DNA of 45,078 nt from an uncultured Eubacterium sp. (lineage in GTDB: Bacteria > Bacillota > Clostridia > Lachnospirales > Lachnospiraceae). This document shows positions 1-8,393 of the stretch, piece by piece (position 1 is the first letter of the stretch; every line of letters starts with the position of its first letter). The stretch spans positions 1-45,078 of the forward strand of contig NZ_CAKRAS010000023.1 of assembly GCF_934295145.1 (NCBI RefSeq), in the 5' to 3' direction. Below the pieces are notes generated by a model. It was not told the origin of the DNA, searched no databases, and saw nothing but the letters and a program-made list of their open reading frames with translations. A program made the translations under genes and the position numbers.

Positions 1-1145
1 CCACCTTCACGGATAGCGAATGTAAGACCCTGCTCCATAGCGATTGGGTGGATGAGCTCGATTGTCATCTCTACGTTATCGCCAGGCATGCACATCTCTG
101 TACCTTCTGGAAGGTTGCAAACACCTGTTACGTCAGTTGTTCTGAAGTAGAACTGCGGACGATAGTTGTTGAAGAACGGTGTATGACGGCCACCCTCATC
201 TTTTGTCAGTACGTAAACCTGAGCTGTGAATTTTGTATGGCATGTAATTGTACCTGGTTTTGTAAGAACCTGACCTCTTTCGATGTCCTCTCTCTTAATA
301 CCACGAAGTAATGCACCGATGTTATCACCAGCCTGAGCCTCGTCTAACAGTTTACGGAACATCTCAATACCAGTAACAGTTGTTTTCTGGATCTCCTCTT
401 TGATACCAACGATTTCAACTTCCTCGTTGATGTGAAGAGTACCACGCTCTACTCTACCTGTAGCAACTGTACCACGACCTGTGATTGTGAATACGTCCTC
501 TACCGGCATAAGGAATGGCTGATCTGTTGCACGCTGCGGATCCGGAATATACTCATCAACTGTGTCCATGAGCTCCATGATCTTGTCGCCCCACTCGCCC
601 ATCGGATCTTCCAGAGCTTTTAAAGCAGAACCTTTGATGATCGGGCAGTCTGTGAAGTCATACTCTTCCAGAACTTCTGTGATCTCCATCTCTACTAACT
701 CAAGCAGCTCCTCATCGTCTACCATATCGCATTTGTTCATGAATACAACGATGTAAGGTACACCTACCTGACGGGAAAGAAGGATGTGCTCTTTTGTCTG
801 AGCCATAACACCGTCTGTAGCAGCTACTACAAGGATAGCGCCATCCATCTGAGCAGCACCAGTGATCATGTTTTTAACGTAATCAGCATGGCCTGGGCAG
901 TCAACGTGTGCATAGTGACGTTTTGCTGTCTGATACTCAACGTGAGCTGTAGAAATTGTGATACCACGCTCTCTCTCTTCTGGAGCTTTATCGATATTCT
1001 CGAAATCTACTTTCTCGTTTCCTTCTACTCTCTCAGCTAATACTTTTGTAATAGCAGCTGTTAAAGTTGTTTTACCGTGGTCAACGTGTCCAATTGTACC
1101 AATGTTACAATGTGGTTTGCTTCTGTCAAATTTAGCTTTTGCCAT
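1..1145 (-). CDS. tuf: Elongation factor Tu (partial, 3' end cut by window edge)
   Basis: Delivers aminoacyl-tRNA to the ribosomal A site as a GTPase in the cytoplasm. The reading frame starts at the ATG complementary to 1143-1145, behind an AGGAGG ribosome binding site, and reads MAKAKFDRSKPHCNIGTIGH followed by the P-loop GHVDHGKTT. It stays open to the window edge, where it reads HPIAMEQGLTFAIREGG, the end of EF-Tu domain 3. About 381 of roughly 397 codons are present, so only the last dozen or so residues are missing. It follows fusA by 106 bp and has its own promoter in that gap. Identification is certain; the only defect is the window truncation. Confidence 0.97.
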   Translation of the reverse strand, partial: MAKAKFDRSKPHCNIGTIGHVDHGKTTLTAAITKVLAERVEGNEKVDFENIDKAPEERERGITISTAHVEYQTAKRHYAHVDCPGHADYVKNMITGAAQMDGAILVVAATDGVMAQTKEHILLSRQVGVPYIVVFMNKCDMVDDEELLELVEMEITEVLEEYDFTDCPIIKGSALKALEDPMGEWGDKIMELMDTVDEYIPDPQRATDQPFLMPVEDVFTITGRGTVATGRVERGTLHINEEVEIVGIKEEIQKTTVTGIEMFRKLLDEAQAGDNIGALLRGIKREDIERGQVLTKPGTITCHTKFTAQVYVLTKDEGGRHTPFFNNYRPQFYFRTTDVTGVCNLPEGTEMCMPGDNVEMTIELIHPIAMEQGLTFAIREG

Positions 1146-1219
1146 TTTTGCGTCCTCCTTAAAATTGTATGCCTTCGGCATTCATAATTCTTAATTGAAT
1201 CTTATCACTCGATACTTCG

Positions 1220-1248
1220 ATTATATTAAAAAGGTCAAAGTATTTCAA
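1220..1248 (-). promoter_or_regulatory. tuf promoter
   Basis: On the minus strand a TTGAAA -35 box (1243-1248) and a TATAAT -10 box (1220-1225) are separated by 17 bp. They lie just after the fusA stop codon, so tuf can be transcribed separately from the str operon as well as by read-through. A small ATGCC/GGCAT hairpin (1169-1181) sits in the leader just upstream of the tuf ribosome binding site. Confidence 0.7.
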
Positions 1249-1251
1249 GTT

Positions 1252-3369
1252 TTATTTTGCTTTTGCGGAAATAATTTTGTCCTGTACAGACTTCGGAACC
1301 GGCTCATATTTCTCGAAGAACATTGAGTAGTTACCACGTCCCTGTGTTTTGGAACGTAAGTCTGTAGAGTATCCAAACATCTCTGCCAGCGGTACATAAC
1401 CTCTAACGATTTTTCCACCGCCAAGGTCATCCATACCTTCGATACGTCCACGACGAGAGTTAATATCACCGATTACGTCACCCATGTACTCTTCCGGCAT
1501 AGTAACTTCTACTTTCATGATCGGCTCAAGAAGAACCGGGCTTGCTTTCTGCATAGCCTCTTTGAAACACATAGATCCGGCAATATGGAATGCCATCTCA
1601 GAGGAATCGACCTCATGATAAGATCCGTCGTAAACTGTAGCTTTCACACCTACAACCGGGAATCCAGCAATGATACCAGCCTTAGCTGCTTCTTCAATAC
1701 CTTCTCCAACTGCCGGGATGTACTCTTTCGGAATAGCACCACCAACAACTGCGGACTCAAACTTGAATGTCTCTTCACCGTTTGCATCCATCGGCTCGAA
1801 TTTAACTTTACAGTGTCCGTACTGACCACGTCCACCGGACTGTTTTGCATATTTGTATTCCTGATCAACAGGTTTTGTAAATGACTCTTTGTAAGCAACC
1901 TGAGGAGCACCAACGTTTGCCTCTACTTTGAACTCACGAAGCAGACGGTCAACGATGATTTCCAGATGTAACTCACCCATTCCGGCGATGATTGTCTGGC
2001 CTGTCTCAGTGTTTGTATGAGCACGGAAAGTAGGATCTTCCTCTGCAAGTTTTGCAAGAGCTTCACCCATCTTGCCCTGTCCAGCTTTTGTTTTCGGCTC
2101 AATTGCAAGCTCGATAACCGGCTCTGGGAACTCCATGGACTCTAAGATTACCGGATGCTGCTCGTCACAGATTGTATCACCTGTTGTAGTGATTTTGAAT
2201 CCAACTGCGGCTGCGATATCACCTGAGTAAACTTTGTCCAGCTCAGTTCTCTTGTTAGCGTGCATCTGAAGGATACGTCCAACACGCTCTTTTTTATCTT
2301 TTGTTGCATTCAGTACGTAAGAACCGGAATTCATTGTACCGGAGTATACACGGAAGAATGCAAGTTTTCCAACGAACGGGTCTGTCATGATCTTGAATGC
2401 AAGAGCGGAGAACGGCTCATCATCAGATGAATGTCTCTCAATCTCATTACCATCCAGGTCAACACCCTTGATAGCTGGAATATCTGTCGGTGCCGGCATA
2501 AATTCTACGACAGCATCTAACAGTTTCTGTACACCTTTGTTTCTGTAAGCAGTACCACAGCAAACCGGTACAGCTGTACACTCACATGTAGCTTTTCTTA
2601 AAACAGCTTTTAACTGCTCAACGGACGGCTCTTCGCCTTCCAGATACATCATTGTCAGATCATCATCTAACTCGCAGATTTTCTCTACTAACTCGTCATG
2701 GTAAAGCTCTGCCTCATCCTGCATATCTTCCGGAATCGGCTCAATGCTGATGTCTTCACCTTTCTCATCGTTGTAGATATAAGCCTGCATCTCGAATAAG
2801 TCGATGATTCCTTTGAAGTCATCTTCTTTTCCGATTGGAAGCTGTAAGCAGATTGCGTTTTTACCTAAACGCTCACGGATCTGGTCTACTGCTCCGTAGA
2901 AGTTTGCACCAAGGATATCCATCTTATTGATGAATGCCATACGTGGTACATTGTATGTGTCTGCCTGACGCCATACGTTCTCTGACTGAGGCTCTACACC
3001 ACCCTTTGCACAGAAGACACCAACGGCGCCATCCAGTACACGAAGGGAACGCTCTACTTCTACTGTAAAGTCAACGTGACCTGGAGTATCAATGATGTTG
3101 ATACGGTACTCTTTTGCACCCGGTGCAGGTTTATTTTCTTTCTGCGGTGTCCAGTGGCATGTTGTAGCAGCTGAAGTAATTGTGATACCTCTCTCCTGCT
3201 CCTGCTCCATCCAGTCCATGGTAGCAGTACCTTCGTGAGTATCACCAATTTTATAGTTAATACCAGTATAATAAAGGATACGCTCTGTTAATGTAGTTTT
3301 ACCTGCATCGATATGAGCCATGATACCAATATTTCTGGTTCTCTCAAGCGGATATTCTCTTCCTGCCAT
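1252..3369 (-). CDS. fusA: Elongation factor G
   Basis: Translocase GTPase that moves tRNA and mRNA through the ribosome and, with RRF, recycles ribosomes. The 705-residue product is the usual length for bacterial EF-G. The N-terminus carries the GTPase motifs: P-loop AHIDAGKTTLTERIL near residue 17, the switch II DTPGHVDF near residue 95, and NKMD near residue 150. Domains II to V follow, including the GRGQYGHCKVKFEP stretch of domain IV. The ATG is preceded by GAGGAGGAAATC. It lies 15 bp after rpsG in the classical rpsL-rpsG-fusA-tuf order. There is nothing to suggest the FusA2 paralogue or the TetM type. Confidence 0.98.
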   Translation of the reverse strand: MAGREYPLERTRNIGIMAHIDAGKTTLTERILYYTGINYKIGDTHEGTATMDWMEQEQERGITITSAATTCHWTPQKENKPAPGAKEYRINIIDTPGHVDFTVEVERSLRVLDGAVGVFCAKGGVEPQSENVWRQADTYNVPRMAFINKMDILGANFYGAVDQIRERLGKNAICLQLPIGKEDDFKGIIDLFEMQAYIYNDEKGEDISIEPIPEDMQDEAELYHDELVEKICELDDDLTMMYLEGEEPSVEQLKAVLRKATCECTAVPVCCGTAYRNKGVQKLLDAVVEFMPAPTDIPAIKGVDLDGNEIERHSSDDEPFSALAFKIMTDPFVGKLAFFRVYSGTMNSGSYVLNATKDKKERVGRILQMHANKRTELDKVYSGDIAAAVGFKITTTGDTICDEQHPVILESMEFPEPVIELAIEPKTKAGQGKMGEALAKLAEEDPTFRAHTNTETGQTIIAGMGELHLEIIVDRLLREFKVEANVGAPQVAYKESFTKPVDQEYKYAKQSGGRGQYGHCKVKFEPMDANGEETFKFESAVVGGAIPKEYIPAVGEGIEEAAKAGIIAGFPVVGVKATVYDGSYHEVDSSEMAFHIAGSMCFKEAMQKASPVLLEPIMKVEVTMPEEYMGDVIGDINSRRGRIEGMDDLGGGKIVRGYVPLAEMFGYSTDLRSKTQGRGNYSMFFEKYEPVPKSVQDKIISAKAK

Positions 3370-3384
3370 GGTGATTTCCTCCTC

Positions 3385-3855
3385 TTAGAATCTGAAATGG
3401 GAGAATGCTTTGTTTGCTTCTGCCATCTTGTGCATGTCTTCTTTACGTTTTACAGATGCGCCTGTATTGTTAGCTGCATCCATAATCTCATTTGCCAGTC
3501 TGTCTGCCATTGTTTTCTCTCCTCTTTTTCTGGAGAACATTGTTAACCAACGCAGTCCAAGTGTCTGACGTCTGTCCGGTCTTACTTCGATCGGTACCTG
3601 ATATGTTGCACCACCGATACGTCTAGCCTTTACTTCAAGTACAGGCATAACGTTGTTCATAGCCTCTTCGAATACTTCGAGAGCCGGTCTTCCAGTTTTC
3701 TCTGCAACACGATCAAAAGCTCCGTATACAATTTTCTGAGCTACACCTTTCTTACCATCTAACATGATGTTGTTGATAAGTTTTGTAACTACTACGTTAT
3801 TGTACATAGGATCTGCTAAAACTTCTCTTTTCTGATTATGTCCTTTACGTGGCAC
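3385..3855 (-). CDS. rpsG: 30S ribosomal protein S7
   Basis: Primary assembly protein of the small-subunit head; binds the 3' domain of 16S rRNA and contacts tRNA in the E site. I place the start at the GTG complementary to 3853-3855, giving MPRKGHNQKREVLADP and 156 residues, the normal S7 length. An AAGGAGG site sits 7 nt before it. A longer frame beginning at 3876 would place that ribosome binding site inside the gene, so I reject it. Family landmarks include LINNIMLDGKKGVAQKIVY and the C-terminal AEANKAFSHFRF. The 198-nt gap from rpsL can fold into small hairpins, which would suit the S7 autoregulation known from the E. coli str operon; that link is inference. Confidence 0.97.
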   Translation of the reverse strand: MPRKGHNQKREVLADPMYNNVVVTKLINNIMLDGKKGVAQKIVYGAFDRVAEKTGRPALEVFEEAMNNVMPVLEVKARRIGGATYQVPIEVRPDRRQTLGLRWLTMFSRKRGEKTMADRLANEIMDAANNTGASVKRKEDMHKMAEANKAFSHFRF

Positions 3856-4053
3856 GGTACTTCCCTCCTTAATCATGGTTTTGGCTTGCTGTCTTTCACA
3901 GCAGTTTCTTAATCGATTAATTCAACGGTACTCACATGTGTCTCTCTAATGTGTTCATGCTGGGAACATCTATCTTTATCTGTTATCGTCGATAAAAAGA
4001 ATTCCAACACTTACAATAGTTCTGTTTGTGATACTATTGGTCTTTTACAGGTC

Positions 4054-4473
4054 CTATTTGCCTGCTTTCGGTCTCTTAGCGCCGTATTTGGAACGAGCCT
4101 GACGTCTGTTTGCAACGCCTGCTGTATCCAGTGTTCCTCTGATGATATGGTATCTTGTACCTGGTAAGTCTTTTACACGACCACCACGGATCAGAACAAC
4201 ACTATGCTCCTGTAAGTTGTGGCCTTCACCCGGAATGTAGCTTGTTACTTCGATTCCGTTAGAAAGACGAACTCTGGCGATTTTTCTAAGAGCTGAGTTA
4301 GGTTTTTTCGGGGTTGCAGTCTTAACTGCTGTACAAACACCTCTCTTCTGCGGAGAAGCTGCATCTGTAGGTTTTTTCTGTAAAGAGTTGTAACCTTTCT
4401 GTAATGCAGGTGCTGTAGATTTTTTAGCAGATGTCTGACGACCTTTTCTTACTAACTGGTTAAATGTTGGCAT
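4054..4473 (-). CDS. rpsL: 30S ribosomal protein S12
   Basis: Decoding-centre protein of the 30S subunit that helps control accuracy; the site of streptomycin-resistance mutations. The ATG complementary to 4471-4473 gives MPTFNQLVRKGRQT and 139 residues, with AGGAGG 8 nt upstream. A GTG three codons earlier overlaps the ribosome binding site and is unlikely. The conserved KKPNSALRK and GEGHNLQEHSVVLIRGGRVKDLPG segments are intact and the lysines of the streptomycin region are wild-type. It is the first gene of the str operon and has a strong promoter of its own downstream of rpoC. Confidence 0.97.
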   Translation of the reverse strand: MPTFNQLVRKGRQTSAKKSTAPALQKGYNSLQKKPTDAASPQKRGVCTAVKTATPKKPNSALRKIARVRLSNGIEVTSYIPGEGHNLQEHSVVLIRGGRVKDLPGTRYHIIRGTLDTAGVANRRQARSKYGAKRPKAGK

Positions 4474-4534
4474 TCTATTCACCTCCTGTATATTTTGTAA
4501 AAAGTTTCTTGTGCGCTTTTATGCACACTAAAAT

Positions 4535-4563
4535 AGTATAGTGATTGTACCTGCTATTGTCAA
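4535..4563 (-). promoter_or_regulatory. str operon (rpsL) promoter
   Basis: Minus-strand TTGACA (4558-4563) and TATACT (4535-4540) with a 17-bp spacer, a near-perfect housekeeping promoter. It is 62 bp upstream of the rpsL start. The leader begins with a 6-bp stem at 4511-4528 (GTGTGC/GCGCAC with one G-U pair). Confidence 0.85.
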
Positions 4564-4609
4564 GCGTATTTTCTGATTTTTCCCATTTTTTCTGTTTTTA
4601 TACATATAC

Positions 4610-4643
4610 ATAGAAGGCGATGTCCTGTGACACCGCCTTCTAT
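4610..4643 (-). terminator. Probable rpoBC terminator hairpin
   Basis: A perfect 10-bp inverted repeat (ATAGAAGGCG at 4610-4619, its complement at 4634-4643) with an inner TGTC/GACA stem lies 30 bp after the rpoC stop and before the rpsL promoter. The bases following it on the minus strand are AT-rich but not a clean U-run, so termination may be incomplete or need a factor. Confidence 0.55.
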
Positions 4644-4673
4644 ATTATATAAACATTTATTTACTGTTTTTTA

Positions 4674-7600
4674 TTATTCTGTTACAGTTTCTTCTGTTTC
4701 TGCAGCTTCTTCTGTCTCAGGTGTAACAGCATCTACTTCTGTTTCTGCAGTTTCAACATCTGCGCCATCAGCTAACAGATCTTCACCAAACAGATCATCT
4801 ACATCGATTTCTGCATTCTCATCAATATCAGAATCCAGGCGAATAGAACGATATCTCTTCATACCTGTTCCGGCCGGAATCAGTTTACCGATGATTACGT
4901 TCTCTTTCAGACCGATCAACGGATCGATCTTACCTTTGATTGCTGCCTCTGTCAGAACCTTTGTTGTCTCCTGGAAGGACGCAGCTGACAGGAATGAGTT
5001 TGTAGCCAGGGAAGCTTTGGTAATACCAAGCAGTACCTGTTTTCCTTCTGCAGGTTCTTTTCCTTCTGCAGCCAGCTTCTCATTTTCTTCCTCATAATCA
5101 AGGAAGTCAATCATGGTTCCTGGCAGGAAATCAGAATCTCCGTTGTTCTCGATGCGGATCTTCTTCAGCATCTGACGAACAATGACCTCAACGTGCTTAT
5201 CATTGATTTCTACACCCTGTAAACGGTATACACGCTGTACTTCCTGAAGCATATAATCCTGAACTGCACGAACACCTTTGATTTTCAGGATATCATGCGG
5301 ATTTACGCTACCTTCGGTAAGCTCGTCACCAGCTTCAAGTACTGCACCATCGGCAATCTTGATTCTGGAACCGTAAGGGATAAGATACGCTTTCGTCTCA
5401 CCTGTTTCCGGGCTTGTAACGATGATCTCACGTTTTTTCTTTGTATCTTTAATAGTAGCAACACCAGCGAACTCTGTGATAATAGCAAGTCCTTTCGGTT
5501 TTCTTGCCTCAAAAAGCTCCTCGACACGAGGAAGACCCTGTGTGATATCATCACCGGCAACACCACCGGAGTGGAATGTACGCATTGTAAGCTGTGTACC
5601 AGGCTCACCGATGGACTGAGCAGCGATAATACCAACTGCCTCGCCTACCTGTACGGCCTGACCAGTTGCCATGTTTGCGCCGTAGCATTTTGCACAAACA
5701 CCGACTTTGGAACGGCAGGTAAGAATTGTACGGATTTTTACTTTTTCAAGCGGCTCTCCGTTCTCATCTACACCTTTACTCATAACCAGAGCAGCACGTT
5801 TTGGTGTGATCATATGATTTGCTGCAACCAACACATTTCCATCTGCATCGCAGATATCCTCGCATGCAAAACGTCCTGTAATACGCTCCTGAAGGCTTTC
5901 GATTTCCTCTTTGCCATCCATAAATGCACTTACGTACATACCAGCGATCTCACGTCTTTCCTTGCAGCAGTCTGTCTCGCGGATGATCAAATCCTGAGAC
6001 ACATCAACCAGACGTCTTGTCAGGTATCCGGAATCGGCGGTACGAAGTGCTGTATCGGACATACCTTTACGAGCTCCATGGGCAGACATGAAGTACTCCA
6101 ATACGTCAAGTCCCTCACGGAAGTTTGATTTGATCGGCAACTCGATAGTTTTACCGGTTGTATCAGCCATCAAACCACGCATACCAGCCAGCTGTTTGAT
6201 CTGTTTATCAGAACCACGGGCTCCGGAGTCAGCCATCATGAAGATATTGTTGTATTTATCAAGTCCTGATAACAGCTCCTGGGTAAGCTCATCATCAGTC
6301 TCTTTCCAAGTTTCAACAACTTCTTTGTAACGCTCTTCCTCTGTGATAAGTCCACGCTTGTAGTTCTTTGTAATAAGATCTACAGTATCCTGTGCCTCTT
6401 TGATCAGTGCCGGTTTTTTCTCCGGAACTGTCATATCAGAAATAGATACGGTCATAGCAGCTCTTGTAGAGTATTTATAACCCATCGCTTTAATATCATC
6501 CAGAACTTCTGCTGTGGTTGTAGCTCCGTGAATGTTGATAACTTTCTCAAGAATCTGTTTCAGACCTTTTTTACCAACGTGGAAATCTACTTCCAGTACC
6601 AGATCATTTTCCGGTTTGCTTCTGTCTACAAATCCAAGATCCTGCGGAAGGATTTCATTGAAGATGAAACGTCCAAGTGTAGACTCAACAGTTCCTGTCT
6701 TCTCTGTGCCATCCGGCATTTTCTTTGTCACACGAACATGGATTCTGGAATGTAATTTTACATATCCGTTCTCGTATGCAAGAATTGCCTCGTTCAGGTT
6801 CTTGAAGTAGTGACCTTCACCGATGCTTCCCGGTCTCTCCTGTGTCAGATAGTAAATACCAAGGACCATATCCTGAGAAGGAACAGCTACCGGGCCACCA
6901 TCAGACGGTTTTAACAGGTTGTTCGGAGACAGTAACATGAAACGGCACTCTGCCTGAGCTTCCACGGAAAGCGGAAGATGAACAGCCATCTGGTCACCAT
7001 CGAAATCGGCATTGTAAGCGGTACAAACAAGCGGATGAAGTTTGATTGCTTTACCTTCTACAAGAATCGGCTCAAATGCCTGAATACCAAGTCTATGCAA
7101 TGTAGGAGCACGGTTCAGCATAACCGGATGCTCTTTGATAACTTCTTCCAGAACATCCCATACCTCTGTCTGAAGTTTTTCTACCATTTTCTTTGCACTT
7201 TTAATATTGTGTGCTGTTCCGTTTGCAACCAGTTCTTTCATAACGAACGGTTTGAACAGCTCGATGGCCATTTCTTTCGGAAGACCACACTGATAAATCT
7301 TTAATTCCGGTCCTACTACGATTACGGAACGTCCTGAATAGTCAACACGTTTACCAAGCAGGTTCTGACGGAAACGTCCACCTTTACCTTTCAGCATATC
7401 AGAAAGAGATTTTAATGCTCTGTTACCAGGTCCTGTAACCGGTCTGCCACGACGTCCATTGTCGATCAGGGCATCTACAGCTTCCTGAAGCATACGTTTC
7501 TCATTACGAACGATGATATCCGGTGCTCCAAGCTCTAACAGTCTTCTCAGACGGTTGTTACGGTTGATGATTCGACGATACAGATCATTCAGATCAGATG

Positions 7601-8375
7601 TTGCGAAACGACCACCATCCAGCTGTACCATCGGACGTAAATCAGGTGGAATAACCGGGATAACAGTCATGATCATCCACTCCGGTCTGTTGCCAGACTC
7701 ACGGAATGCTTCTACAACTTCCAGTCTCTTGATGATTCTTGCACGTTTCTGACCTGTAGCTGTCTTTAAGGCAGCTTTTAGTTCTGCGGAATCTTTCTCA
7801 AGGTCAATGGATTCGAGAAGTTCTTTGATGGACTCTGCTCCCATGCCTACACGGAAAGTATTTCCGTATTTTTCATATGCTTCCTGATATTCTGCCTCGG
7901 ACAGAACCTGCTTATACTGCAGGTCTGTCTCACCTTTGTCAAGTACGATATAAGAAGCAAAATACAGAACTTTCTCCAGTGTACGTGGAGAAATATCAAG
8001 GATTAATCCCATACGGCTCGGAATACCTTTGAAGTACCAGATATGAGATACCGGAGCTGCCAGCTCAATATGTCCCATACGTTCTCTACGTACGTTAGAT
8101 TTTGTAATTTCAACACCACATCGGTCGCAGACAACGCCTTTATAACGGATTTTTTTGTATTTTCCGCAGTGGCATTCCCAGTCCTTGCTCGGTCCAAAAA
8201 TACGCTCACAGAACAAACCATCTTTTTCTGGTTTTAAAGTTCTATAGTTAATGGTTTCCGGTTTTTTTACTTCGCCCCGGGACCATTCCAATATTTTTTC
8301 CGGTGAAGCCAGTCCGATGCGGATACCATCGAACGCTATGTTTGTGCCGACTTCTTTACTGTTTGTTTCTGGCAT
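4674..8375 (-). CDS. rpoC: DNA-directed RNA polymerase subunit beta'
   Basis: Catalytic clamp subunit of RNA polymerase. The 1233-residue product carries the N-terminal zinc-finger cysteines (CHCGKYKKIRYKGVVCDRCG, about residues 69-88), the bridge and trigger elements, and the Mg-binding NADFDGDQMA motif near residue 460. A second cysteine cluster (CRSKVGVCAKCYG) lies in the C-terminal half. The length fits Clostridia, which lack the large insertions of other phyla. It starts 18 bp after rpoB with GGAAGGAG upstream. The last 40 or so residues form an unusual Glu/Thr-rich acidic tail beyond the conserved core, which looks disordered. Confidence 0.98.
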   Translation of the reverse strand: MPETNSKEVGTNIAFDGIRIGLASPEKILEWSRGEVKKPETINYRTLKPEKDGLFCERIFGPSKDWECHCGKYKKIRYKGVVCDRCGVEITKSNVRRERMGHIELAAPVSHIWYFKGIPSRMGLILDISPRTLEKVLYFASYIVLDKGETDLQYKQVLSEAEYQEAYEKYGNTFRVGMGAESIKELLESIDLEKDSAELKAALKTATGQKRARIIKRLEVVEAFRESGNRPEWMIMTVIPVIPPDLRPMVQLDGGRFATSDLNDLYRRIINRNNRLRRLLELGAPDIIVRNEKRMLQEAVDALIDNGRRGRPVTGPGNRALKSLSDMLKGKGGRFRQNLLGKRVDYSGRSVIVVGPELKIYQCGLPKEMAIELFKPFVMKELVANGTAHNIKSAKKMVEKLQTEVWDVLEEVIKEHPVMLNRAPTLHRLGIQAFEPILVEGKAIKLHPLVCTAYNADFDGDQMAVHLPLSVEAQAECRFMLLSPNNLLKPSDGGPVAVPSQDMVLGIYYLTQERPGSIGEGHYFKNLNEAILAYENGYVKLHSRIHVRVTKKMPDGTEKTGTVESTLGRFIFNEILPQDLGFVDRSKPENDLVLEVDFHVGKKGLKQILEKVINIHGATTTAEVLDDIKAMGYKYSTRAAMTVSISDMTVPEKKPALIKEAQDTVDLITKNYKRGLITEEERYKEVVETWKETDDELTQELLSGLDKYNNIFMMADSGARGSDKQIKQLAGMRGLMADTTGKTIELPIKSNFREGLDVLEYFMSAHGARKGMSDTALRTADSGYLTRRLVDVSQDLIIRETDCCKERREIAGMYVSAFMDGKEEIESLQERITGRFACEDICDADGNVLVAANHMITPKRAALVMSKGVDENGEPLEKVKIRTILTCRSKVGVCAKCYGANMATGQAVQVGEAVGIIAAQSIGEPGTQLTMRTFHSGGVAGDDITQGLPRVEELFEARKPKGLAIITEFAGVATIKDTKKKREIIVTSPETGETKAYLIPYGSRIKIADGAVLEAGDELTEGSVNPHDILKIKGVRAVQDYMLQEVQRVYRLQGVEINDKHVEVIVRQMLKKIRIENNGDSDFLPGTMIDFLDYEEENEKLAAEGKEPAEGKQVLLGITKASLATNSFLSAASFQETTKVLTEAAIKGKIDPLIGLKENVIIGKLIPAGTGMKRYRSIRLDSDIDENAEIDVDDLFGEDLLADGADVETAETEVDAVTPETEEAAETEETVTE

Positions 8376-8393
8376 TTACAACGCTCCTTCCTC

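Noticed and set aside
1169..1181. Terminator between fusA and tuf
   Set aside because: The ATGCC/GGCAT hairpin is only 5 bp, lacks a U-run and lies downstream of the tuf promoter next to the ribosome binding site.
5295..6128. Long plus-strand frame of 277 codons inside rpoC
   Set aside because: It is antisense to the highly conserved rpoC coding region, has no ribosome binding site and is rich in Cys, Thr and Ser as expected of a mirror frame. Similar frames over rpoB, the adhesin and sbcC were rejected likewise.
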